Shown: positions 52,032 through 59,966 of the stretch, in pieces
How the letters are laid out: each line of letters opens with the position of its first letter
Position numbering within the stretch: the stretch's first letter is position 1
Origin: GW2011-AR15 sp964512765
GTDB taxonomy: Archaea; Nanobdellota; Nanobdellia; Woesearchaeales; GW2011-AR15
Length of the DNA stretch: 64,000 bases
Assembly: GCA_964512765.1 (NCBI GenBank)
Contig: CAZEKF010000008.1
Coordinates: forward strand, 1-64,000
Reading direction: 5' to 3'
Position numbers and translations under genes: made by a program
Notes under the pieces: model-generated
Told to the model about the DNA's origin: nothing
The model's input: the letters and a program-made list of their open reading frames with translations, nothing else
Databases searched by the model: none

Positions 52032-52574
52032 TTAACCAAAAGTACCCATTCCGCCAGCCATCATGCCAGCGAACATTGCTGCGAAGGTTGCTGCAAGTAC
52101 GAATGCTATTACTCCAAAGACTATAGCTGGTAATAGAAGTACAAGTACTGCTTTGAATGTTGTTAATTTATGTACTGCTTTTAGAACAACAACATTAACA
52201 ACTATGTACCATAGACTAACTAAACCAGATAATAGTGGCCCTAAGATAGGAATTACTGCGATCCATGTACCCACATAACCAACTCCAATTGCTCGATAAT
52301 ATTCTGTAAACGATGCTTGGCCACCAAACAATTTTGCAAATAAATGCAATATTCCTATGCTAATAAAAAACGCAATTAACATAAAGATCGGCATCACAAT
52401 AATACCAAACGGGTTTAATGTTCCAATTGCACTGGCAACTCCTGCAAGAGCAACGTATAATAATGCATAATTAGTTGCTTTGGGATCTTTAGCAACATTC
52501 TCAGCTGCTTGAACATTTAATTTCAGTATTTCAACACCCTGCCTGAAATATCCCTTACATTCTTCCATATTCAT
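52032..52574 (-). CDS. Yip1-domain membrane protein
   Basis: A 180-residue protein with a soluble N-terminal helix (about 1-30) and five transmembrane segments, matching the YIP1/YIF1 domain of archaeal and bacterial proteins (N-terminal KEC-F-R-G-EI region, LPFGIIVMPIF-like loop, FGGQASFTEYYRAIGVGYVGTW). The last segment is Ala/Gly/Met-rich. A GGGGTGAT ribosome site sits 5 bases before the ATG. The biochemical role in prokaryotes is unknown. It is divergent from the lipoprotein gene. Confidence 0.75.
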   Translation of the reverse strand: MNMEECKGYFRQGVEILKLNVQAAENVAKDPKATNYALLYVALAGVASAIGTLNPFGIIVMPIFMLIAFFISIGILHLFAKLFGGQASFTEYYRAIGVGYVGTWIAVIPILGPLLSGLVSLWYIVVNVVVLKAVHKLTTFKAVLVLLLPAIVFGVIAFVLAATFAAMFAGMMAGGMGTFG

Positions 52575-52688
52575 ATATAATCACCCCAAAAATATGTAAT
52601 TTATACCAATTGACTATAAAAATGTTTGCATGTTAATGCGTTGTGAAGATAAGACTTAAATATAAATTAATCATTTTTTTCTAAATTC

Positions 52689-53180
52689 ATGTCAGACATT
52701 ACTAATAAAATAATTCCAGGTGCTTCGTCAACCCTTGATTCTACTGTTTCTGTATCAAGAGGGTTAAGATTCTCAGCTTACACAATTTTTACTTATTTAA
52801 TTTTTTCATTAGCACTAACTGGTTGTGTTGGTGCTACAGCTACACCAATCCCCACCCCAAGTTCAACACCGACACCTCCACCAACAGTTACAAAGTTTTA
52901 TATTCCAATTGACACACCAGTTCCAACTCCAAAATTTGGAATGATTTTTTTTAAAGCAGATGAAATTGGAAACTTAAGTTATTTTTTTGATTATTCAGAA
53001 TATGCAAAGCTATTACACAAGCACTATGGCGGATCTGGTGGAGCGAGTTTTACTCAATTTATTGAAGATTTCTTGGAACAAAATACTAATGTATCTGATC
53101 CTGATATTCTCGAATCTGGAGAGTGTTACAAACTAGAAGTTCCTTATCATCTTTTAATTGAATACAATTTTTCTGATTAA
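52689..53180 (+). CDS. Lipoprotein with proline/threonine linker
   Basis: A 163-residue protein. After an unusually long N-terminus of about 30 residues there is a hydrophobic helix ending in the lipobox LALTGC (Cys near 46), so it is probably lipid-anchored. A linker of TPTPPPT type (48-75) separates the anchor from a globular domain of about 85 residues with a cysteine in SGECYKLEV. PT linkers like this are typical of secreted surface proteins. No family recognised. Its stop overlaps the convergent helicase stop by four bases. Confidence 0.7.
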   Translation: MSDITNKIIPGASSTLDSTVSVSRGLRFSAYTIFTYLIFSLALTGCVGATATPIPTPSSTPTPPPTVTKFYIPIDTPVPTPKFGMIFFKADEIGNLSYFFDYSEYAKLLHKHYGGSGGASFTQFIEDFLEQNTNVSDPDILESGECYKLEVPYHLLIEYNFSD

Positions 53181-55084
53181 AACTCAAACCTAATAACATC
53201 TCTATAAATCTTATCCTGGCAGTTATGTAATTTATCAATTAAATCATGATCTTCTGCAGCGTGTCTTATCTGTCGTATCATATCAATAACTCTTCTAATC
53301 AATCTAATCAGGTCACCTTCGTCAAGACTGCACAACTCAAGTAAATCTTTAAACGCAACACCAGATGTAAAGTCACCAATTACTCTAGTCATTCTTTTCA
53401 AATGAAGTTTGTTTAGGTTTTTCATAACATAAGTACGTTTTGAAATAACTTTTAGAATGTGAGAATTAATGCGTTCTATTCCTTTCAAAGTAAAATAATC
53501 TTTTCTTCTTGGTTCATAAATAATAGCAGCTATTAAAATATTAATTTCTTCTTCATTTAATTCTTTGTACAAATCAGTGCAAAACAGTTCTGTTATCAAC
53601 ATCTCAGTTGAATAGATCTTAGTAGCAAACTTACCTTTCTCTGTCAACACATCCCCAGATATGTAACCCATTTGTTTTAATAATTTAACACGGTTATTGT
53701 ACGTAGCCATTATTCTAACTTGCCGATTGCTTTGCTGTTTTTTTAAATAATAATCAAAGTTCATTCTCAATATTGTCTCTCGTTCTTCAGGTTTATGATT
53801 ATTGATCAAGTTTAGAATAGTGTTAGTACTAAGTTTAAACTGTGACTGGATAGGTATGTCATCCCTCAAAGAAGTTTGTTTTAATTTTTCAAGATTAACC
53901 CTGCCACGTTCAATAACAGCAATTGCATAACCAATCTTATCAATTCCTCGCCTACCAGCTCTGCCTGCTAACTGAAAATATTCTTTTGAATTCAAATCTC
54001 TAAAAGTAATACCGTCAAATTTGCGTAATGAAGCAAAACATACTGTTTTGGCTGGCATGTTAATACCAACTGCAAATGTTTCTGTAGCGTACAACACTTT
54101 TATTATTCCTTCACTAAATAACAACTCAACAAGCTCTTTTGCTTTGGGTAACAAACCTGCATGGTGAAACGCTATACCTCTAGACAATGCTTGTTTAAGT
54201 TTTTGTATACTTTGCAATGACCTGTACTCAGCAGAAATTAATTTGTTAGAAAGTTCAATAACATGTTTCCTGTCTTTATTACTAAGAAAATCTCTTTTTC
54301 TAGCAAGGTCAACTGCTCTTTTCTCACAATCTTTTCTTGAAAAATCAAAAAATATGCAAGGTAGTTTATCCTCAATCAAAGTGATTAAATTATTATGGTC
54401 TGGTTTAGGAACATTCTTATCTTTTTTCTTTCTCCTAAATGATTTATGAAATGTTGTATTTTTCTTATCTTTAATAACTTCATCAACTTTTGTTACTCCA
54501 AGATACATATCATAAACATAATGTTCTAATGGTACTGCTCGTTTATCATACTTAACAACATCAACAGTATGTTTTTTAATTGTCTGGATCCATTTTGCAA
54601 ATTGTTTGGCATTAGGAATAGTAGCTGATAAACATAAAAATCTAATGTGATCAGGTGAAAAAATAACAGATTCTTCCCAGATAGTACCACGTTCAATGTC
54701 ATTAATATAATGTATTTCGTCAAAAACAACGTATGAAACATAATTAATAATTTCATCTTTTGTTAACAACATGTTCCTATAAATTTCTGTTGTCATTATT
54801 AGAACTGGCGCGTCAGGGTTAATAACAACATCTCCTGTCATAATACCAATGTTTTCTTCACCGTAATCTTTTTTAAAATCTCTATACTTTTGACCAGAAA
54901 GTGCTTTGATAGGTGCTGTATAAATGATCCTTCTTTTTTTCTTAAGATATTTATCAATAATATAATCAGCTATCAATGTTTTACCAGTACCAGTAGCAGC
55001 TGAAACAACCACAGAATTACCTTTATCAATTGATTTAACAGCGTCAACTTGAAAAGGGTCAAGAACAAAGTTTTTGAATTTCAT
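53177..55084 (-). CDS. Ski2/Mtr4-like DExH helicase
   Basis: A 635-residue SF2 helicase. Motifs are Walker A AATGTGKT (29-36), APIKALSGQKYRD, TTEIYRNML, DEIHYI (motif II), LSATIPN, FFDFSRKDCEKRA, ATETFAVGINMPAKTV and motif VI QLAGRAGRRGIDKIG. The last is characteristic of the Ski2/Mtr4/Dob1 group that feeds RNA to the exosome; a basic insertion (KKNTTFHKSFRRKKKDKN) sits between the RecA domains. The C-terminal 200 residues are helical, as in Ski2 ratchet domains. RNA turnover is the likely role, with a Hel308-type DNA role less likely. It is shorter than eukaryotic homologues because the arch domain is missing. Confidence 0.85.
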   Translation of the reverse strand: MKFKNFVLDPFQVDAVKSIDKGNSVVVSAATGTGKTLIADYIIDKYLKKKRRIIYTAPIKALSGQKYRDFKKDYGEENIGIMTGDVVINPDAPVLIMTTEIYRNMLLTKDEIINYVSYVVFDEIHYINDIERGTIWEESVIFSPDHIRFLCLSATIPNAKQFAKWIQTIKKHTVDVVKYDKRAVPLEHYVYDMYLGVTKVDEVIKDKKNTTFHKSFRRKKKDKNVPKPDHNNLITLIEDKLPCIFFDFSRKDCEKRAVDLARKRDFLSNKDRKHVIELSNKLISAEYRSLQSIQKLKQALSRGIAFHHAGLLPKAKELVELLFSEGIIKVLYATETFAVGINMPAKTVCFASLRKFDGITFRDLNSKEYFQLAGRAGRRGIDKIGYAIAVIERGRVNLEKLKQTSLRDDIPIQSQFKLSTNTILNLINNHKPEERETILRMNFDYYLKKQQSNRQVRIMATYNNRVKLLKQMGYISGDVLTEKGKFATKIYSTEMLITELFCTDLYKELNEEEINILIAAIIYEPRRKDYFTLKGIERINSHILKVISKRTYVMKNLNKLHLKRMTRVIGDFTSGVAFKDLLELCSLDEGDLIRLIRRVIDMIRQIRHAAEDHDLIDKLHNCQDKIYRDVIRFEF

Positions 55085-55100
55085 TAATAGAATTATTTAT

Positions 55101-56336
55101 TCAGTGTTTTAATAATGTTTTCTTTTTCCTCAGATCTAGCATACTAGCAAATCCTTTAAAATTACCTTTTTCAGTCACAAACACAAATATTGTACTCAGT
55201 AAAATACTGAACATGATAACGGATAATACAATTGTTGAAAACGCTTCACCGTGCGTGACACCGTACTGTGCAGGCAACTGTGCAAGAACTGCAGCTGCTA
55301 ATCCTTTTGGAGTTAAAATTTCCATGAAGATTCTATCTTTATCATCTAATCGATTCTTCCTATTACTGATTTTGACAGCTATTGGCCTAAACAATAATAA
55401 TAGTATTGTTAACAAAAACCCTAACAACATTAATGCATAGTTGCTTAAATCTATTAACAATCCTAGATAAACAAAGAAAAACACTTTAACAAAAAACGAA
55501 ATTTCGCTGAAAAAGAATTTTGCTGAAGGTGTCATTGTGTATTCTTTAGTATTTTCTAAAAATGAAAAGATTTTTTTTGAATTACCTAAGATAATACCAA
55601 AAGATAAACATGCAATTGCACCGTTTGATTCAAGAAACTCAACAAAACTGTATAACAATAACATTGCAGCAATGGTTGTCATGTAACTTTTAGAAAACTT
55701 TTCCATGTGTTTTAATAATTTAACCCAGGCCAAGCCACCAATAACACCAATAAAAATTGCTAATCCAAATGAATATACTATTCTTTGAACAACATTACCC
55801 ACATTAAACGAGTTAAGTATTATTATGTTCAAAATTGTTAATGTACCAACAATACACAAGACATCGCTAATAGCTGATTCAAATGTTAACACTAATGCTG
55901 TGTTAGGTTTGACATTAATATTCTTTGCAATTGGAATAATAACAGCTGAGCTAGCTCCTCCAATTATTGCGCCCAGTAACATCCCTTCTAAAAAATTCCA
56001 GCCAAGAATTCTCATAACAAGCGAAACTACGGTCACAGAAATAACAAAAGTTAATACTGATAAGCTAGTACCGCCTGTAACACCTTTCACCAATTTTTTA
56101 ATGTCAATGTTCAACGCACCTTCAAACAAAATAAATATCAAAGCAAAAGTTGTGAACACTGGTGCTATTTTTGAAATAGCAGGGTCTGTCGCGCCTGGGA
56201 AAAAATGGCCTAGAACAGCTCCTAATATCATTAGCCAGATTACATCTGGAATGTTAGTTTTCTGAAAAATGTATTCTCCTGCAAACCCAATAAAAATAAT
56301 AACTCCTAAAATTGCAAACAATGTAATAAGTTCCAT
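55101..56336 (-). CDS. Cation/proton antiporter (CPA family)
   Basis: A 411-residue protein with about 12 transmembrane segments. Motifs of the CPA1/CPA2 antiporters are visible: FILFEGALNID, GAIIGGASSAVIIPI, LTFESAISDVLCI (with the ion-binding Asp in the ES-xSD element), and the final TPKGLAAAVLAQLPAQYG. It most likely exchanges sodium (or potassium) for protons across the membrane. It stands 16 bases upstream of the helicase gene in the same direction, so both may share a transcript. Confidence 0.88.
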   Translation of the reverse strand: MELITLFAILGVIIFIGFAGEYIFQKTNIPDVIWLMILGAVLGHFFPGATDPAISKIAPVFTTFALIFILFEGALNIDIKKLVKGVTGGTSLSVLTFVISVTVVSLVMRILGWNFLEGMLLGAIIGGASSAVIIPIAKNINVKPNTALVLTFESAISDVLCIVGTLTILNIIILNSFNVGNVVQRIVYSFGLAIFIGVIGGLAWVKLLKHMEKFSKSYMTTIAAMLLLYSFVEFLESNGAIACLSFGIILGNSKKIFSFLENTKEYTMTPSAKFFFSEISFFVKVFFFVYLGLLIDLSNYALMLLGFLLTILLLLFRPIAVKISNRKNRLDDKDRIFMEILTPKGLAAAVLAQLPAQYGVTHGEAFSTIVLSVIMFSILLSTIFVFVTEKGNFKGFASMLDLRKKKTLLKH

Positions 56337-56387
56337 TGTTTATTAGTTCAAACTGAAAAGTATTTAAAATTTTTGGATTAGGGTTAC

Positions 56388-56425
56388 ATTTAAATAATCT
56401 TAATCAATTTTATTACATGGGGTGA
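56388..56425 (+). promoter_or_regulatory. Promoter and RBS of the EndoQ gene
   Basis: ATTTAAATAA (56388-56397) is a TATA box and GGGGTGA (56419-56425) a Shine-Dalgarno; transcription should start around 56417-56420. The first possible codon at the usual 6-base spacing is ATC 56432. An in-frame ATG GGG TGA at 56417 ends immediately. Confidence 0.45.
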
Positions 56426-56431
56426 CCACTT

Positions 56432-57700
56432 ATCGAAATCATATCAGACTTACACATGCATTCAAAGTATAGCAGAGCGTGTTCTAAAGAATTAACAATA
56501 CCTAACATGGAAAAATATGCTAAGATAAAAGGTGTTGGTTTAATGGGCACTGGCGATTTCCAGCATCCGAAATGGCAGCCAGAAATTAAAGAGCATTTAA
56601 CAGAGGATGATACTGGTATATTAAGAACAAAAAATAATTTTCCTTTCATGCTAACAAGCGAGATTTCTTTAATATATTCACAAGGTGGTAAAGGTAGAAA
56701 AGTTCATAATGTAATCTTTGCAAAAAGTTTTGAAATTGCTGCACAGGTTTCTGACACGTTACTTAAATACGGTAGAATTGATTATGATGGCCGACCAATT
56801 TTTGGTATGAATTGTCCTGAATTTGTTGAAATAATGAAAAGTGTTGATAAAGATATTGAAATCATACCTGCACATGTCTGGACACCGTGGTTTAGCATGT
56901 TTGGTTCTAATTCAGGTTTTGATACAGTTAAAGACTGTTTCCAGGAAAAAACTAAAGAAATCCATGCAATTGAAACTGGACTATCTTCAGATCCTGAAAT
57001 GAATTGGAGACTAAGTCAATTAGATAATTTTTCAATTGTAAGTTTCTCAGATTCTCATAGTTTTTGGCCATGGCGGTTAGGTAGAGAATCTACTGTTTTT
57101 GATTTAAATGAACTTACATATGATAATATTATAAAAGCTATTAAAACTAAAGAAGGATTAAAAGAAACTATTGAAGTTGATCCAGGTTATGGAAAATATC
57201 ACTACGATGGTCATAGGAATTGTAATGTAAGTCTAAGCCCATCTGACTCTAACAAAATTAATAAAATGTGTCCAAGATGCGGCAAACCATTAACAATTGG
57301 TGTTGAGAACCGTGTTGAAGAATTAGCTGATCGACCAATGGGATATAAACCTGAAAACGCTGTTCCGTACAAAAAGTACATTCCATTATCTGACATAATA
57401 TCAGCTGTGATTGGCAAAGCAGTTGCAACTAAAAGTGTGTGGTCTGAATATAATAAATTAGTTGGTAAACTTGGTAGTGAATATGACATTATCAGAAAAG
57501 TTCCTGAACAAGAACTAGCTAAATATGTTGACAAACGAATAGTTGATGCCATTATAAAAAACAGGAACCAAAAAATTAAAGTAATACCAGGTTATGATGG
57601 TGTTTATGGCATACCTGTTTTAGATGATAATAACGTAATGCCTGAACAACCTGAGATTACTATCAAAAATAAACAAAAAGGCTTAAGTGAGTTTATGTGA
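56432..57700 (+). CDS. Endonuclease Q-like repair nuclease (PHP fold), non-canonical start
   Basis: Cuts DNA 5' of deaminated bases (uracil, hypoxanthine) in known archaeal EndoQ. The PHP metal motif is DLHMHSKYSR at the N-terminus, followed by GTGDFQHPKW, a glutamate in LTSEISLIYS, IPAHVWTPWF, FSDSHSFWPWRLG and a zinc ribbon C...C..C-G (the CNVS...CPRCG region, about 255-280), giving roughly 420 residues. The first histidine of DLHMH lies before the only early ATG (56456), so translation must start further upstream; no ATG, GTG or TTG exists there after an in-frame TGA at 56423. ATC 56432 (6 bases after GGTGA) is the best candidate. Its stop overlaps the next gene (GTGA). Confidence 0.85.
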   Translation: MEIISDLHMHSKYSRACSKELTIPNMEKYAKIKGVGLMGTGDFQHPKWQPEIKEHLTEDDTGILRTKNNFPFMLTSEISLIYSQGGKGRKVHNVIFAKSFEIAAQVSDTLLKYGRIDYDGRPIFGMNCPEFVEIMKSVDKDIEIIPAHVWTPWFSMFGSNSGFDTVKDCFQEKTKEIHAIETGLSSDPEMNWRLSQLDNFSIVSFSDSHSFWPWRLGRESTVFDLNELTYDNIIKAIKTKEGLKETIEVDPGYGKYHYDGHRNCNVSLSPSDSNKINKMCPRCGKPLTIGVENRVEELADRPMGYKPENAVPYKKYIPLSDIISAVIGKAVATKSVWSEYNKLVGKLGSEYDIIRKVPEQELAKYVDKRIVDAIIKNRNQKIKVIPGYDGVYGIPVLDDNNVMPEQPEITIKNKQKGLSEFM

Positions 57701-58104
57701 AAAAAGTTAAAAAAAATATTGGTAAAGCTTTTAGAAAAAAACGTTTCAAGAAATATTTTAAAAAAGCTTGGAAAGAGTTAAAAGAAGAGGCTGAAGATTT
57801 TTACGAAGATTTTTTTGAGAAAAAAGAAGTTCACAAAAAACTTAGAAAAGTTAAATTACACGGAACTAACATTTTAGTAAAACCTGCATATGTTTTTGCG
57901 CAAAGAATTGAAGGTTTGATGCATTTTATTATTGGTTCATCAATTTTTGTTTCTGCGTTAATGGCAACTTTCTGGGGATTTACAAGAACGTCTGAACTGC
58001 TTACTGCATTGATCAATTCAATATACGGAAGAATAGTTATGGTTATAATTGGATTTAGTTATTTTGTTCTAGGCATATGGAAAATGTTTAATTTGGGGAA
58101 ATAA
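57697..58104 (+). CDS. Basic membrane protein coupled to EndoQ
   Basis: A 135-residue protein with GTG start overlapping the EndoQ stop. The first 70 residues are extremely Lys/Glu/Phe-rich (KKVKKNIGKAFRKKRFKKYFKK...), likely helical and charged, and two hydrophobic segments follow (about 78-98 and 107-128). Such a layout could let the basic region touch DNA or ribosomes at the membrane. No family recognised. It is probably translated by coupling to the EndoQ gene. Confidence 0.65.
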   Translation: MKKVKKNIGKAFRKKRFKKYFKKAWKELKEEAEDFYEDFFEKKEVHKKLRKVKLHGTNILVKPAYVFAQRIEGLMHFIIGSSIFVSALMATFWGFTRTSELLTALINSIYGRIVMVIIGFSYFVLGIWKMFNLGK

Positions 58105-58107
58105 CCA

Positions 58108-58145
58108 ATATGTCCTCAAAAAATAATTAATAAATGTGGACATAT
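58108..58145 (+). terminator. Inverted repeat after the EndoQ unit
   Basis: ATATGTCC and GGACATAT are perfect 8-base arms around a 22-base AT-rich loop, four bases after the last stop of the EndoQ unit. Possible terminator or RNA-end structure. Confidence 0.35.
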
Positions 58146-58180
58146 AAAACATAAATAATTGTGTTCTTAAAATATGTGCC

Positions 58181-58222
58181 AGTGTGCGCCCTGAAAAGTA
58201 TCTATATCAATAGGGCGTTGAC
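58181..58222. other. GC-rich hairpin between convergent genes
   Basis: CGCCCT (58187-58192) pairs with AGGGCG (58212-58217) over a 19-base loop, with flanking AGT/ACT pairs beyond a small internal loop. GC-rich relative to its surroundings, it lies 20 bases from the serS stop and could be a shared terminator or small RNA. Confidence 0.35.
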
Positions 58223-58242
58223 TACAATAAAAAAATTAAAAT

Positions 58243-59520
58243 TTACACTTTACCTATTACTTTTACCCCATTCATGTACGGCCACAAAACTTTTGGAATA
58301 TTAAACGAGCCATCTGCATTCTGGAAATTTTCCATCATAGCGACTATAACTCTAGAAGTCGCAATAGCAGTTGAGTTCAATGTATGCACGAACAATCGTT
58401 TACCTTTGTCTTCGTACCTTGTGTTCAACCTTCTAGCCTGGTAATCTGTACAGTTACTGCATGACACAACTTCACGATACTTTTTCTGGACAGGCATCCA
58501 AACTTCAATATCGTATTTCTTAGCAGCTATACCACCCATATCACCTGTACATACATTAACAACTCTGTAAGGAAGTTCAAGTTTCTGGAACATTTCTTCT
58601 GCGTTTTTTAACAATTCTTCATGTATGTCCCATGATTCTTCTTGTTTACAAAACACAAACTGTTCAATTTTGTTGAAATGATGCACACGAAAAATCCCTT
58701 TAGTATCTTTACCATGAGAACCTGCTTCTTTTCTAAAACACGGAGATACGCCCGCATACTTCAACGGCAATCTTTTTGCATCCACTGTTTCATTGATATG
58801 GTATGGTCCAATACCATGTTCAGATGTTGCAATTAAATAAAGATCTTCACCATCAATTTTATACATAACCTCTTCAAAATCATCCATTGAAGTCATTGCT
58901 TCATACGGTTTTCTTCTGATCATCAAAGGCGGTTCCATTAAAACATAACCTTTCTTATGTAAAATGTCAAGTGCAAATTTCATTAATGCATAATCTAATA
59001 ATACTAACTCGTTTTTTAGATAATAAAACCTGCTACCTGCAACCTCTCCAGCTTTCAAGGTATCAGCCAAATCTTTTTCTTCAAGCAAATCAACATGACT
59101 CTTGACCTTAAACTTAAAAGAAGGTTTTTTGCCCCAGGTTTTATGAGTTTTATTATGTGTATCATCAAGACCTATTGGAACAGACTCATGCAATATGTTC
59201 GGTACATCCATCATTAATTCTACAATTTTGTTTTTATAACCAAATGTTTTTTCTTCTTCTTTCTTAATCTTGTCTGGAATGTTCTTAACAATTTTAAGTT
59301 TTGAAGAAGCATCTTTACCTTGTTTTTTTAGTTCAGCAATCTCCTTGCTCAAAACATTCCTCTGCCGTCTAAGCTCTTCCATGACTTTTAATGAATCACG
59401 CCATCTAACATCAAGCTCTATTACTTTGTCAAGCTTTTTTATCAAATCTCTTCTATCACGTTTCTCTAGATCTTTTCTTATTATATCTGGATTTTCTCTA
59501 ACAAGTTTAATATCAAGCAT
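58243..59520 (-). CDS. serS: Seryl-tRNA synthetase
   Basis: Class II synthetase charging tRNA-Ser. The 425-residue protein has the N-terminal antiparallel coiled coil (about 30-110) that grips the long arm of tRNA-Ser, and the catalytic motifs: motif 2 with CFRKEAGSHGKDTKGIFRVHHF and motif 3 with NSTAIATSRVIVAMMENFQ. It is the common bacterial/archaeal SerRS, not the rare zinc methanogen type. It stands alone between the EndoQ unit and the S-layer gene and starts at ATG 59520. Confidence 0.96.
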   Translation of the reverse strand: MLDIKLVRENPDIIRKDLEKRDRRDLIKKLDKVIELDVRWRDSLKVMEELRRQRNVLSKEIAELKKQGKDASSKLKIVKNIPDKIKKEEEKTFGYKNKIVELMMDVPNILHESVPIGLDDTHNKTHKTWGKKPSFKFKVKSHVDLLEEKDLADTLKAGEVAGSRFYYLKNELVLLDYALMKFALDILHKKGYVLMEPPLMIRRKPYEAMTSMDDFEEVMYKIDGEDLYLIATSEHGIGPYHINETVDAKRLPLKYAGVSPCFRKEAGSHGKDTKGIFRVHHFNKIEQFVFCKQEESWDIHEELLKNAEEMFQKLELPYRVVNVCTGDMGGIAAKKYDIEVWMPVQKKYREVVSCSNCTDYQARRLNTRYEDKGKRLFVHTLNSTAIATSRVIVAMMENFQNADGSFNIPKVLWPYMNGVKVIGKV

Positions 59521-59966
59521 AGTTAATCACCTTTTATATATTATTTAATAGTTTATGAAAGTAATAACTCAAATATATATGTATGTATCAATGAATAAGA
59601 ACTAACTCGAAATTGAGGTCTTGAATTTCATAACAAAAGAATATTATAGTTTATATTTAAATATTATGAAAAAATATCATATTAAAGCCATGAATTTCAT
59701 TTATAAATCTTTGCAAAAATGACCCTTTTTCATGTTTTATTCACTAACAAGTTACCACCTGCTAAAACCTCTGGTTTCAAAGGTTTAGAGAGTTGTTTCT
59801 TGAATCGAGTTCTTATATATTAATTCCTTTGCGAAACCTTTATAAAGTAAACTTTACACTCAATGCCATAAATAAGCAGATTTATAGAGATAACAGTGTG
59901 GTTAAATTACAGCAAGACGAGAAAACACTATTAACGTTAATTTATTAACACGGAGGTGTTAAATAA
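59521..59966 (+). promoter_or_regulatory. S-layer promoter region and leader
   Basis: The 446-base gap holds no gene. It contains a stem CTAAAACCT/AGGTTTAG with one bulge (59762-59788), then the TATA element CTTTATAAAG (59838-59847), so the transcript starts near 59870 and has a leader of about 97 bases. TTAACAC (59945-59951) pairs with GTGTTAA (59956-59962), holding GGAG of the Shine-Dalgarno in the 4-base loop, 4 bases before ATG 59967. The rest is AT-rich sequence without visible signal. Confidence 0.55.
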
